A stretch of 14,291 bases of DNA from Candidatus Falkowiibacteriota bacterium (GCA_903937325.1 CAIZYV010000048.1:1-14291); one strand, 5' to 3'; positions 1 through 7,281 are shown, counted from the first letter of the stretch. Translations and numbers: made by a program. Notes: generated from the letters alone by a model not told the origin.

Positions 1-1
1 G

Positions 2-964
2 AGGCAGATTTACGAAAATTCAGCCGAAGGCATCCTATTATTGGATAAAAACGCTGAAATTATCTGGGCGAACAGAATGATTAGAATATTTGCAAAAATA
101 GAGACACAAGGCATTAATGTTTTGCAGATCTTTGATGATTCACAAAATATCGAATGGCCACCGGTCTGCGACCACCCAATTAGGCGACAATACAAAGGAG
201 TGACAATTGAATATATTGTAACTCTAATTCCGGAGACAGAAATTTACATTGCCTCCATTCGAAATCTTGACGCCACTGATGGCATTAAACAAGAAATGGA
301 AAAAGAGTGGCAAAATACTCTAAGTCATTTCATGCATGACATTATTACCCCTTTAAATGGGATTATCGGCTTTGTCCAAATTACCATAGAAAATTTGGAG
401 AAAAAACAAGATAAAGAAAATATCGACTTTTTAAAAATTGCTTTGTCAGCAGCTGAAAAAATGCTTAAAAACAGAAATATTTTCTTGGCCGTAAACCGCA
501 TCGCTTTAGGCAAATACACGTTACAGAAAAAAAGAATCTCCTTATTTGAATTAATAAAAAGAAATAAGGAGTTGTTAGAGGTCGCCTTTCCCAACGTCGA
601 AATTAGCAAAAAACCAATCATCGAAGGTAGTTTCGAAATTGAGGCCGACGAAGATTTATTAGATATTGCATTAAGTAATCTGCTAAAAAATGCCGCCGAA
701 GAAATAAGTAGACAAAAATCTTCTGCAAAAATTATAATCGTATTCGGCAACGAAAATGGCGAAGCGATAATAAAAATAATAAACCCCGGGATAATACCAG
801 AAAAAGAAATGGAAAAATTGTTTAAAGACAATTTTACCACTAAAAAAGATGGTAATGGTCTTGGCTTGCGCGCTGTCCGCCTCATTGCTGAGGCTCATGG
901 CGGCACTGTTAAGGCCGAAAACAAAGACGGGGTAATAGAAATAACCCTACGTTTCCCCTCTTAA
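2..964 (+). CDS. PAS-domain sensor histidine kinase (5' end outside window)
   Basis: The frame is open from the window edge, and the residues before the TTG at 41 continue a PAS-like fold (IYENSAEGILLLD), so TTG41 is not the start and the gene begins upstream. Numbering from codon 2-4: PAS remnant about 1-95, then a HisKA dimerisation helix with phospho-acceptor H112 in the HDIITPLNG motif, then HATPase_c with N-box asparagines N226 and N230 (SNLLKNAAEE) and a G2 box GNGLGL at about 284-289. The usual DxGxG box reads NPGIIP, lacking the aspartate, a variant also found in other kinases. No membrane segment is visible in this part, so the sensory input is unknown. The role is ATP-dependent autophosphorylation and transfer to a response regulator. 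No regulator gene follows: the stop at 962-964 is followed by a terminator. Kinase identity is firm; signal and partner are unknown. Confidence 0.9.
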   Translation, partial: RQIYENSAEGILLLDKNAEIIWANRMIRIFAKIETQGINVLQIFDDSQNIEWPPVCDHPIRRQYKGVTIEYIVTLIPETEIYIASIRNLDATDGIKQEMEKEWQNTLSHFMHDIITPLNGIIGFVQITIENLEKKQDKENIDFLKIALSAAEKMLKNRNIFLAVNRIALGKYTLQKKRISLFELIKRNKELLEVAFPNVEISKKPIIEGSFEIEADEDLLDIALSNLLKNAAEEISRQKSSAKIIIVFGNENGEAIIKIINPGIIPEKEMEKLFKDNFTTKKDGNGLGLRAVRLIAEAHGGTVKAENKDGVIEITLRFPS

Positions 965-980
965 AACTCACAACGCATAG

Positions 981-1020
981 AAAAAAGACCGTCTCGGCGC
1001 AAACCAGCGGTCTTATTTTT
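981..1020. terminator. Bidirectional Rho-independent terminator between convergent genes
   Basis: Arms AAGACCG (985-991) and CGGTCTT (1008-1014) pair around a 16-base loop. A T-rich run follows on the plus strand (1013-1023), and an A-run (981-986) gives a U-tract on the minus strand. It can end both the kinase transcript and the phosphoesterase transcript, whose stop codon is at 1021-1023. Confidence 0.75.
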
Positions 1021-2106
1021 TTATTCAATCACAAACTTAATTATTTCTCCCGGGAATAAAGTGCGCAAAGGCGGCCCCCAAGTACCGGTACCCGAGCTGG
1101 TATTAGTCATCATCCCTTCATAATCCTCCAAGCCGTAGGAAAAAGGACCATAGAGCAGGCGAACAAAGGCGGAAAAGGGGAAAATCTGGCCGCGATGTGT
1201 ATGCCCGGATAATAAAAGTTTAGCGCCAAGATTTTTGGCTTCGGCCCGATCAACTGGTACATGATTAACAACAATCCTGGTCAAATCCGCTTCCACACGT
1301 AAGTCTTTAATTTCTCGACGCAAACTACTATCTTCTCTCGCTAAATAATTAAAACCAATAATTTCCAAACCAGAAATTTCCTGAGCGGCATCGCTGAGAA
1401 TAATTAAAGTACCGCTAGATGCTGTTTCTGTGGCTAAGCCGGTGGGTAAATAATAGTCATGATTACCGGGCACAAAAATAGTCGGAGCCGAAAAATTTTT
1501 AAGAGCCGGGATAAACTCCTCTAAAGTTTCATCACTACCATCGAAAAGATCGCCACTAATGATAACGAAATTAGGGTTAAGCGTATTTGTCTGACGAACA
1601 ATCTGCTCCAGCCAAAAAGGACGATAAACCGCCCCCAGATGAAGATCAGAAAGTTGAACAAAGCTCTTCCCTTTTAATTCTTCCGACCAGCCTTTTAATT
1701 TAATTGTCTTTACTTGCGGATAAAAAGCGTTGTAGCTACCAAAAACAAAAAATACTAAAGCAGTCATAACGAAAAGACGCGGCAATAATAAAGGTCGTTT
1801 TTTTAAATATACTAATTTTTGTGAGATCAAACGCGTAACCCAAAATAAGAGACCGAAAAGCATCAACTGAGATAGAAGTCCAAAAAAAATGGCGCTCAGG
1901 ACATAAAAATAAGCTAAAATAGTGTTATCACTACGATGTAAAATCATAAAAGCACCTAAAAAGAACAAGGTGAAAATGATAAAAACTGCCAATAGATAAA
2001 AACGACGAGAACGCAAACGAGGGCAAGCCTCTAGACAGAGTTGCCAAGCAAAATAATGACCAAAAATTACTAACACTAAAAAAGCGAACAAAGAGATAAA
2101 AATCAT
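1021..2106 (-). CDS. Membrane-anchored calcineurin-like metallophosphoesterase (YkuE type)
   Basis: About 361 residues. The N-terminal third is hydrophobic, with roughly four membrane segments (about 1-20, 37-56, 64-90, 111-129). The catalytic domain follows with all metallophosphoesterase blocks: DLHLG (D154, H156), GDLFDG (D186), GNHDYY (N215, H216), NHVP (H282) and SGHTHRGQ (H302, H304). The complete set predicts a dinuclear-metal phosphohydrolase at the membrane surface. Relatives such as B. subtilis YkuE are poorly defined in substrate; UDP-sugar lipid or other phosphoester substrates are possible, so none is assigned. The ATG at 2106 is preferred over an in-frame TTG at 2127 (368 residues), because an extended -10 at 2128-2136 would start transcription near 2121, at or just inside that TTG. 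Neither start has a Shine-Dalgarno sequence. It lies directly downstream of the phoH-like terminator and appears to be its own unit. Confidence 0.9.
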   Translation of the reverse strand: MIFISLFAFLVLVIFGHYFAWQLCLEACPRLRSRRFYLLAVFIIFTLFFLGAFMILHRSDNTILAYFYVLSAIFFGLLSQLMLFGLLFWVTRLISQKLVYLKKRPLLLPRLFVMTALVFFVFGSYNAFYPQVKTIKLKGWSEELKGKSFVQLSDLHLGAVYRPFWLEQIVRQTNTLNPNFVIISGDLFDGSDETLEEFIPALKNFSAPTIFVPGNHDYYLPTGLATETASSGTLIILSDAAQEISGLEIIGFNYLAREDSSLRREIKDLRVEADLTRIVVNHVPVDRAEAKNLGAKLLLSGHTHRGQIFPFSAFVRLLYGPFSYGLEDYEGMMTNTSSGTGTWGPPLRTLFPGEIIKFVIE

Positions 2107-2127
2107 AAAAAGGTAATTATAAATCAA

Positions 2128-2136
2128 ATTTTACCA
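2128..2136 (-). promoter_or_regulatory. Extended -10 promoter for the phosphoesterase gene
   Basis: The minus strand reads TGGTAAAAT, a TGn extended -10 with TAAAAT (5 of 6 consensus). No good -35 is seen 17 bases upstream. The predicted start near 2121 leaves about 15 bases before ATG 2106. Confidence 0.5.
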
Positions 2137-2153
2137 GAAAAAATAAATTTAGG

Positions 2154-2188
2154 AAATAAAAAAAGCGGCTCTTTGAAAAAAGCCGCTT
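2154..2188 (-). terminator. Rho-independent terminator of the phoH-like gene
   Basis: Perfect 8-bp stem: AAGCGGCT (2163-2170) with AGCCGCTT (2181-2188) and a 10-base loop. On the minus strand it is followed by seven T, A and three more T. It lies 6 bases after the TGA stop at 2195-2197. Confidence 0.9.
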
Positions 2189-2194
2189 CCCCGA

Positions 2195-3598
2195 TCAAAG
2201 AACTCTCTCCGCTAGTTCAACTAATTCGCTACGAACAGTTTGCTGGAAATTAACAATTCCAACTAAACTGTCGCGCCCCATGCGTGCAATAGCATGAGTT
2301 AGGCCGGAGTTTTCCCTTGTAAGACGAGGATTATCAATTTGCCCAAGGTCACCAGTAAAAACTATTTTTGTGCCCCGTCCAGCACGAGTGATAATAGTTT
2401 TCATCTGATGACGAGTAAGATTCTGGGATTCATCGATAATAATAAAACAATTATTAAAAGTGGACCCCCTAATATAAGCCAACGGTTGAACTTCGACACC
2501 ATGTTTTAACATAATATCGAGTTCATTTTTTTCGTCTCCCTCTTTCTCCTCTTTTTTCTTTTCTGGTCTGATAATTGCCAAATTTTGTCGAATAGGCAAA
2601 AGCCAAGGATAAAACTTTTGGTTTATATCACCAGGCAACCATCCCAAATTATCATCTTCGTTCAAAGGGATGGTCGGCCGGGAAACAATTAAACGTGAAT
2701 AGTGCTTACGTCTTTTTCCGTCTAAACCAGCCGCTAAGGCTAAAATAGTTTTACCAGTACCAGCACCACCTTGCAAAAATACGCACTTAACATTATCGTC
2801 CGTCAAAAAATGCAAAGCAATAATCTGCGCCCAGTTGGGATGGCTGTTACCCTTAGGATAAATACCGGAAGCATTGATATTTGAATCCAAAAAAACAAGA
2901 TTATTACCTTGACGCACGGCTGCGCAATATGGCTGCCAATTAGATTCTTCGCCCGTGCAAACAATAACGGGACCATTTGTAGGAATTTTTTCGTTACCAA
3001 CAAGAGGATAATATTCATTCTTATCCTGATTTTTTTTAATCAGGTCAAAAGGAATATTTTTAGTGCGAATAACGAAGGCTTCCTTACGAAGTTTTGTTCT
3101 GTCTTTTTGATAAAATTCCACAATTAATCCAGATTTAGCGCCAACTTCTCTGGCAAAGATTTGCATACCATAATCATTGGTAACGAGCTTAACCTTGTCA
3201 TAACCAAAATATGGACTTTTCAGTCTATTCTTTTCCTGGAGAACACTGTTAACACCAGCAATAATGCGGTGGTCTGGCAAAGATTTATCCAATTCTGTTT
3301 TGGAAAAATTCATTTTCCTTTCCACCACAATATTGGCTTTTGAAAGCAGAAGTGCGTGAATCTTTTTGATTGCTTTTTGCGCTTCATAGCCGACATCTCG
3401 AGATTTTTTCTTACCATCAAGCTCGATAATGACGTGCCATAGAATAACCACGAGATTACCGCCTTTAATGAATTCGAAGACAGACTCGGGATCGTCGATT
3501 AAGACACTAGTTTCAGGGATAACGATGTTCTTACCGTTACGAACAATGATGTTTTCCGCGGCAACATCTTTGGATGACTGAGCAGGTTTCGTGGCCAT
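2195..3598 (-). CDS. PIN-domain PhoH-like ATPase
   Basis: 467 residues in two domains. Residues about 20-165 form a PIN nuclease-like domain with the PETSVLIDDP motif at 28-37 and acidic positions D109 (LPDHRI) and D142 (VTNDYG). Residues about 250-467 form the PhoH ATPase: Walker A GGAGTGKT 277-284, Walker B FIIIDE ending D389/E390, the GDLGQID motif at 416-422, and an arginine block QTVRSELV near the C-terminus (R456). This is the YlaK/PhoH2 layout, linked in other bacteria to RNA unwinding and cleavage. In the first PIN motif the usual aspartate (DTNVL) is glutamate E29, so cleavage activity is not certain. A lysine/glutamate-rich insertion (348-358) interrupts the ATPase. It has its own TTGACA promoter and a strong terminator. 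ATG 3598 has no Shine-Dalgarno sequence. Confidence 0.93.
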   Translation of the reverse strand: MATKPAQSSKDVAAENIIVRNGKNIVIPETSVLIDDPESVFEFIKGGNLVVILWHVIIELDGKKKSRDVGYEAQKAIKKIHALLLSKANIVVERKMNFSKTELDKSLPDHRIIAGVNSVLQEKNRLKSPYFGYDKVKLVTNDYGMQIFAREVGAKSGLIVEFYQKDRTKLRKEAFVIRTKNIPFDLIKKNQDKNEYYPLVGNEKIPTNGPVIVCTGEESNWQPYCAAVRQGNNLVFLDSNINASGIYPKGNSHPNWAQIIALHFLTDDNVKCVFLQGGAGTGKTILALAAGLDGKRRKHYSRLIVSRPTIPLNEDDNLGWLPGDINQKFYPWLLPIRQNLAIIRPEKKKEEKEGDEKNELDIMLKHGVEVQPLAYIRGSTFNNCFIIIDESQNLTRHQMKTIITRAGRGTKIVFTGDLGQIDNPRLTRENSGLTHAIARMGRDSLVGIVNFQQTVRSELVELAERVL

Positions 3599-3652
3599 GA
3601 TTATTATTTAGTTTAGTTGTTAAAAAACGAATAAATTTAATTTGATACTATC

Positions 3653-3682
3653 ATTCTAAGGCTTTTTATAGGATAATGTCAA
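3653..3682 (-). promoter_or_regulatory. Sigma-70-type promoter for the phoH-like gene
   Basis: On the minus strand TTGACA (3677-3682) is separated by 18 bases from TAGAAT (3653-3658). The predicted start near 3646 gives a leader of about 47 bases before ATG 3598. No terminator is seen after the upstream yjjX-like gene, so some read-through into phoH is possible. Confidence 0.65.
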
Positions 3683-3721
3683 AGCAATATTTTTACCTAA
3701 TAAAAGATAAAAAAATTCGAC

Positions 3722-4252
3722 TCAATAAAGTTCCGGATGAATAAAAGGTAAAAGAGAGAGGATGGCGGTCTGCACATAATAATCAGTCCGGGTTAAAGCA
3801 CCATTAGTGAGATTACCAACCATACCGATACCTTGCTTGGAATTGGAGGTATTAAAAATTATATCGGTCGCTTCTCCAACTTCTAAACCGCCATCAATCA
3901 CTAATGATCGTAAGCGAGCCGGAGCGGCAAAAGCAGCACTACGCGCCCGACCAATCTTAACGCCGTTGGTTACGGCTACCCAGGCAAATTCTTCCAAATA
4001 ATCAGCCCCATCTTCGGCGCCGCCCTCAAAAGCAATATAAAAATCAGCGCCGGGCTTCAGCTTTTGTGCGGAAAGTAAACGATTAAGAGCGCCCTTCAAA
4101 GTTTCTACATCCGACAAAGGCTGATTGGAAACACCAGAAAGCGCCGCGACACCGCTAATATCAAATTTCTCCCTAGGAAAAGCCTGCAGAAAAGCAAGCC
4201 GAGCAGCCTCGATCTTGGCAGGATTTAAAGAAGCGACAAGAATATTTTTCAT
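3722..4252 (-). CDS. yjjX: Inosine/xanthosine triphosphatase (YjjX/NTPase_I-T family)
   Basis: 176 residues, the normal family length. The N-terminal VASLNPAKIEAARLAF (6-21), SGVSNQPLSDVETLKGA (39-55), EGG (76-78), FAW (89-91), GEATD (126-130) and GNLTNGALTR (146-155) follow the YjjX pattern across the whole protein. The family hydrolyses non-canonical nucleotides such as ITP and XTP to the diphosphates, keeping damaged purines out of RNA and DNA in the cytoplasm. It is divergent from the membrane protein at 4332, and the phoH-like gene lies 123 bases downstream in the same direction with no hairpin terminator between them. ATG 4252 is preceded by AT-rich sequence without a Shine-Dalgarno motif. 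Family assignment is firm; substrate preference is from family knowledge. Confidence 0.9.
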   Translation of the reverse strand: MKNILVASLNPAKIEAARLAFLQAFPREKFDISGVAALSGVSNQPLSDVETLKGALNRLLSAQKLKPGADFYIAFEGGAEDGADYLEEFAWVAVTNGVKIGRARSAAFAAPARLRSLVIDGGLEVGEATDIIFNTSNSKQGIGMVGNLTNGALTRTDYYVQTAILSLLPFIHPELY

Positions 4253-4272
4253 AATTAATAAAATTAATAATC

Positions 4273-4301
4273 TTTACAGTTAATAACTCTTATACTATAA
4301 T
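4273..4301 (+). promoter_or_regulatory. Sigma-70-type promoter for the membrane protein at 4332
   Basis: TTTACA (4273-4278), a 17-base spacer and a perfect TATAAT (4296-4301). The predicted start near 4308 leaves about 24 bases before ATG 4332. Confidence 0.65.
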
Positions 4302-4318
4302 ACAATATTCTTTAACAA
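4289..4318 (-). promoter_or_regulatory. Possible promoter of the yjjX-like gene
   Basis: On the minus strand TTGTTA (4313-4318), an 18-base spacer and TATAAG (4289-4294). It overlaps the plus-strand promoter at 4273-4301, so the two would compete for RNA polymerase. It is weaker than its neighbour. Confidence 0.4.
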
Positions 4319-4331
4319 AAAAATAATCGCC

Positions 4332-4862
4332 ATGAACAAGCTCTTTAAAAATAAGCTTTTCCTGGCCATTAGCGCCGGGATCATCATTTTACTCTTAAGC
4401 CTTATATATTACTTAAGAAACGAAGGACTCCTCATTCTACCTGAAATTAGGCAGATACAGCTTTATGAAAAAATAGAATACAGCCTGGGATATCAAAAGA
4501 TTATCGAATTATTGTGGCCTTATTCTCGTTTTTGGGATTTAGTAATATTTCCACCGACGCTTCTGCTGATAATTGGGCAGTGGCGGCGAATGCAAGTAAA
4601 AAATAATCCTTGGATAGCAGGACTAACGATGTTGGTCACCTTATTTTCCACCTACTTCCTTGCTTCGGCTATTTTTGCCGTTTACAGTGGTGCAGCTCTA
4701 ATTATAATTTTCGGCTTAATCTTCGGAAATAATACGGCCATTCTTCTCTCCCTACTCTTGGGAGTAATTATTGGCCTCACTGTCTGCGGACTGCTCTATG
4801 GCCTTCTTATCGGCTTCTTGGCCTGGACTAGCTTCTGGCTCTTAAAAGAAATCATTCTATAA
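4332..4862 (+). CDS. Hypothetical multi-pass membrane protein
   Basis: 176 residues that I cannot assign to a family. It is strongly hydrophobic, with a first membrane segment at about 9-27, a soluble stretch of about 40 residues (29-68, containing EKIEYSLGYQKIIELLWPYS), and then about four or five segments between 70 and 172. The second half is rich in Gly, Leu and Ile (LLLGVIIGLTVCGLLYGLLIG). Charged residues cluster at the short loop WRRMQVKNN (84-92), which by the positive-inside rule is probably cytoplasmic. It has its own promoter and terminator, so the neighbours give no clue to function. That it is a real gene is supported by the matched promoter, ATG, full-length frame and a terminator that starts inside the stop codon. 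Confidence 0.8.
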   Translation: MNKLFKNKLFLAISAGIIILLLSLIYYLRNEGLLILPEIRQIQLYEKIEYSLGYQKIIELLWPYSRFWDLVIFPPTLLLIIGQWRRMQVKNNPWIAGLTMLVTLFSTYFLASAIFAVYSGAALIIIFGLIFGNNTAILLSLLLGVIIGLTVCGLLYGLLIGFLAWTSFWLLKEIIL

Positions 4863-4893
4863 AGCTCGTTATTTGATAATAACGAGCTTTTTT
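4861..4893 (+). terminator. Rho-independent terminator of the membrane-protein gene
   Basis: Perfect 12-bp stem: 4861-4872 (AAAGCTCGTTAT) pairs with 4879-4890 around a 6-base loop, followed by T's to 4893. The left arm overlaps the last two bases of the TAA stop. On the minus strand the T-run is poor, so it serves the convergent ABC-F gene less well. Confidence 0.9.
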
Positions 4894-4922
4894 AAATCTA
4901 TAAATATTAAACAATTGAAGTT

Positions 4923-6383
4923 TTAGGCGACTAATTTACCTAAATCTAATTCTTCATCCATCCTGACCTGATTAACAAAATCAGGCATATGGCTAACCAT
5001 AATGATGGCGCCGTCATAATTATTTAAAGCATCAGCGATAACGGGTAAGTGACGGAAGTTAATATGATTGGTTGGCTCGTCTAAAACTAAAACCCCCGGT
5101 TTTAACATAACCAGACGGGCAAAAGCTAAAAGTCCTTTCTGTCCTTCGGATAAAGCGGCAACTGGTAAAGATAACACTTCACCGGTTAAGAGAAAACCAG
5201 CCGCTAAAGAACGAAGTTCTTGCTCACCCGAGCCCTCAACCAAGTCGGCGGCTAAAACTTTATAAGCAGTCTGATCATAGGGTAAATTAGAAAAATCCTG
5301 GCTATAATAGCCAACGCGAACTTTGGGCGCAATATGCAAACCTTCCTGTGTCTCTCCCACTAAAGCCCGCAAAAGTGTACTCTTGCCAATACCATTAGGA
5401 CCGGTTATTAGTAAGCGGGTTCGACGAGTTAAGACTTTATTAATTTCACAAAAAACCGGCTCGTGTTTTTTAATCACTCGAATCTTATCTAAACGGATTA
5501 TTTCACCGCTTAAATCTTCTTGGACAGGAATAGTAAAAGGACGGATTGTTTTATCTTCACGGCGAACATCAACCATATTCTCTTCTAATTCTTCCGTCTC
5601 CTCTTTCATCTTCTGGGCCAATTTGCGCATCTTTCCACCTTTGTGAGCAAAAAAGTTAACTTTTTCTTTACGATCAATAATCTTTTTTTCCAATTGCGCA
5701 TTTTTCTTTATTTCCCTTTCCACTCGTTTGCCAATTTCCTCAACAACAGAGTAATAATCACCGACATATATCTCCGTCTGATGAGTAAAAACATCAAGAT
5801 AAATAACGCCTTCGGTAAAACAATTTAAAAAGTCAGCGTCGTGAGAAATAACCATGACAGTCTTATCGTACATAATCAGGAAGGTCAAAAGATGGTCAAT
5901 CCCTTCTTTGTCAAGATTATTAGTCGGCTCATCTAACAACAAAATATCCGGATCTTGAATCAAGGCATAAGCTAATAACAACCTAGCTTGTTGGCCACCG
6001 GAAAGCTTACCAACAATCTTCTCAAAGGAAGCCTCCAAGTTAACCGCCTCTAAAACCTTACTGATGCGGCTGCGTAGATTCGCCGGTTTTTCTTTAAAAG
6101 CAGTAGCAAAATAATCTTCCACCCTCAAAGATAAGTGCTCGCGAGCCATAGTCTGACGAGCGGCACCAATACTAGGATTATTAGTTAAAGATACTTTGCC
6201 ACTTTTAGGGCTTATTTCTCCTTTAAGCAAAGAAAAAATTGTACTTTTACCAGCGCCATTTTGCCCCATAAGAGTAATTTTGGCACCACGACGCACGCTA
6301 AAACTCGCTTCTTTAAGAACAGGTTTTTTCGGGAGGTATTCAAAGGTCACCTCGTCAAATCTTAAAATAACTTCTTCGGCCAT
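4923..6383 (-). CDS. ABC-F family ATP-binding protein (Uup/EttA-like)
   Basis: 486 residues with two ABC ATPase domains and no membrane segment, which is the ABC-F layout; such proteins act on the ribosome rather than in transport. Domain 1: Walker A GQNGAGKST (40-48), signature LSGGQ (127-131), Walker B ending D151/E152, switch H181. A charged, coiled-coil-prone linker of about 80 residues (210-290, many Lys/Glu) follows. Domain 2: Walker A GPNGIGKST (328-336), signature LSEGQ (411-415), Walker B ending D435/E436, switch H465. The D-loop of site 2 reads NHIN instead of NHLD. The arm between Walker A and signature of domain 1 is short, unlike EttA, and the protein is at the short end for the family. 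The exact role (translation factor or antibiotic protection) cannot be told from sequence. ATG 6383 has no Shine-Dalgarno sequence. Confidence 0.92.
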   Translation of the reverse strand: MAEEVILRFDEVTFEYLPKKPVLKEASFSVRRGAKITLMGQNGAGKSTIFSLLKGEISPKSGKVSLTNNPSIGAARQTMAREHLSLRVEDYFATAFKEKPANLRSRISKVLEAVNLEASFEKIVGKLSGGQQARLLLAYALIQDPDILLLDEPTNNLDKEGIDHLLTFLIMYDKTVMVISHDADFLNCFTEGVIYLDVFTHQTEIYVGDYYSVVEEIGKRVEREIKKNAQLEKKIIDRKEKVNFFAHKGGKMRKLAQKMKEETEELEENMVDVRREDKTIRPFTIPVQEDLSGEIIRLDKIRVIKKHEPVFCEINKVLTRRTRLLITGPNGIGKSTLLRALVGETQEGLHIAPKVRVGYYSQDFSNLPYDQTAYKVLAADLVEGSGEQELRSLAAGFLLTGEVLSLPVAALSEGQKGLLAFARLVMLKPGVLVLDEPTNHINFRHLPVIADALNNYDGAIIMVSHMPDFVNQVRMDEELDLGKLVA

Positions 6384-6456
6384 AAAATAATAGAATAAAA
6401 ATCATAATTCCCCCTTAGATTAACAGAAAATAATAAAAAAAGCCAGAGGACTGATT

Positions 6457-6485
6457 AACAAAAAGAGGCGGAAGATCCGCCTCTT
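6457..6485 (-). terminator. Rho-independent terminator of the YceI-like gene
   Basis: AAGAGGCGGA (6463-6472) pairs with TCCGCCTCTT (6476-6485). On the minus strand the stem runs into CTCTTTTTGTT. It lies about 20 bases after the stop at 6507. Confidence 0.85.
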
Positions 6486-6506
6486 ATTGGAATAAACAAA
6501 ATACTC

Positions 6507-7199
6507 TTAAAGCCTAGCTTGTAAATTAACACCAAATTTAATCTCGTCACTAATGACCTTGTCGCCAAGATCCTGAAAAAATTTGCCAGAAGCATATTGA
6601 AGACCCCAAACAGTGCGGTCAATTTCAAATTCACTAATCGCCATTAAAACGTTAGCTGATTGACTTAAAGCAGCTGAGAAAGAAACGGGGGCAGTTGTTC
6701 CTTTAATTGTTAAATCGGCTTTTACTTTGTAAGACAAGGCATCATCACCTAATTCGACGCTAGTAATAACTAACTTCGCCTCCGGATAAGCGGCGACATC
6801 AAAAAAATCGGCGCTCTTTAAGTGCGTTTCTAAACCCTCGATTGCTTCATCGCTCTTTAAAGCGTTTAGATCAACAATAAATTCACCGCCAGACAACTGG
6901 CCATTCAGGATTTGTAAGGAGCCGGAACGCAAAGGAGCTGTACCGGTATGAGCTTTACCAATTAAGTTTTTTTCACCACGCCAAGTGAGAATGGAGGCGT
7001 TAACGTCAACCTGATAATTACCATCGACCAAGGGTGCGGGCGGAATATTTTCTACTACTTCTTCCTGACCTTCCTGTTTCATCGATAAAGAACCATTAAG
7101 TTCGCTATTCTCTCCGGCTGGACTCTTCGGTCCTAAAGTACAGGCCGATAAGGCAACAACGCCTAAGCCTAAGATAATAATCAATAATGCTTGTTTCAT
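6507..7199 (-). CDS. YceI-domain lipoprotein
   Basis: 230 residues. A signal peptide of about 19 residues ends in a lipobox LSAC with lipidated C20, so the protein is anchored on the outer face of the membrane. A flexible stretch (21-58) precedes a YceI-like lipocalin-type beta barrel (about 60-230) with the family landmarks LTWRGEKNLIGKAHTG (71-86), GGEFIVDL (104-111), LETHLKSADFFDVAAYPEA (123-141) and LTIKGTTAPVSF (163-174). YceI proteins bind isoprenoid or amphipathic molecules, in some cases polyisoprenoid quinone-like ligands; the ligand here is unknown. The gene is divergent from an HxlR regulator whose promoter overlaps its own, which suggests shared control. It ends in its own terminator. 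Confidence 0.9.
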   Translation of the reverse strand: MKQALLIIILGLGVVALSACTLGPKSPAGENSELNGSLSMKQEGQEEVVENIPPAPLVDGNYQVDVNASILTWRGEKNLIGKAHTGTAPLRSGSLQILNGQLSGGEFIVDLNALKSDEAIEGLETHLKSADFFDVAAYPEAKLVITSVELGDDALSYKVKADLTIKGTTAPVSFSAALSQSANVLMAISEFEIDRTVWGLQYASGKFFQDLGDKVISDEIKFGVNLQARL

Positions 7200-7231
7200 A
7201 TTTATTTACGATTAATTTATTAAGTTGTTTA

Positions 7232-7260
7232 ATTGTAGCATTATGCAGATATTGACGCAA
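7232..7260 (-). promoter_or_regulatory. Promoter of the YceI-like gene, overlapping the hxlR promoter
   Basis: On the minus strand TTGCGT (7255-7260), a 17-base spacer and TACAAT (7232-7237) carrying an extended TGC before the -10. The predicted start is near 7226, about 26 bases before ATG 7199. Its -35 shares bases with the -35 of the divergent promoter. Confidence 0.55.
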
Positions 7261-7281
7261 GTACATACAATAATGTATAAT
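7252..7281 (+). promoter_or_regulatory. Sigma-70-type promoter of the HxlR/flavodoxin operon
   Basis: TTGACG (7252-7257), an 18-base spacer and a perfect TATAAT (7276-7281). The predicted start near 7288 gives a short leader of about 14 bases before ATG 7302. Confidence 0.75.
7262..7277. promoter_or_regulatory. Candidate HxlR operator (inverted repeat)
   Basis: TACAT (7262-7266) and ATGTA (7273-7277) form an inverted repeat with a 6-base centre, lying between the -35 and -10 boxes of the hxlR promoter and touching the -10. A dimeric winged-helix repressor bound here would block RNA polymerase. Assignment to the HxlR protein is inference from position. Confidence 0.45.

Noticed and set aside
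41..43. TTG as start of the histidine kinase
   Set aside because: The frame is open upstream to the window edge and the preceding codons continue a PAS domain, so the gene is simply truncated by the window.
325..885. Long open frame on the minus strand opposite the histidine kinase
   Set aside because: It is antisense to a well-supported kinase domain, is low-complexity in composition and has no family motif.
2125..2127. TTG start for the phosphoesterase
   Set aside because: An extended -10 immediately upstream would place the transcription start at about this codon; ATG 2106 is more likely, though TTG is not excluded.
2195..2197. UGA recoded as glycine (code 25)
   Set aside because: Reading through this TGA would translate directly into the terminator hairpin, and well-conserved genes contain no in-frame TGA.
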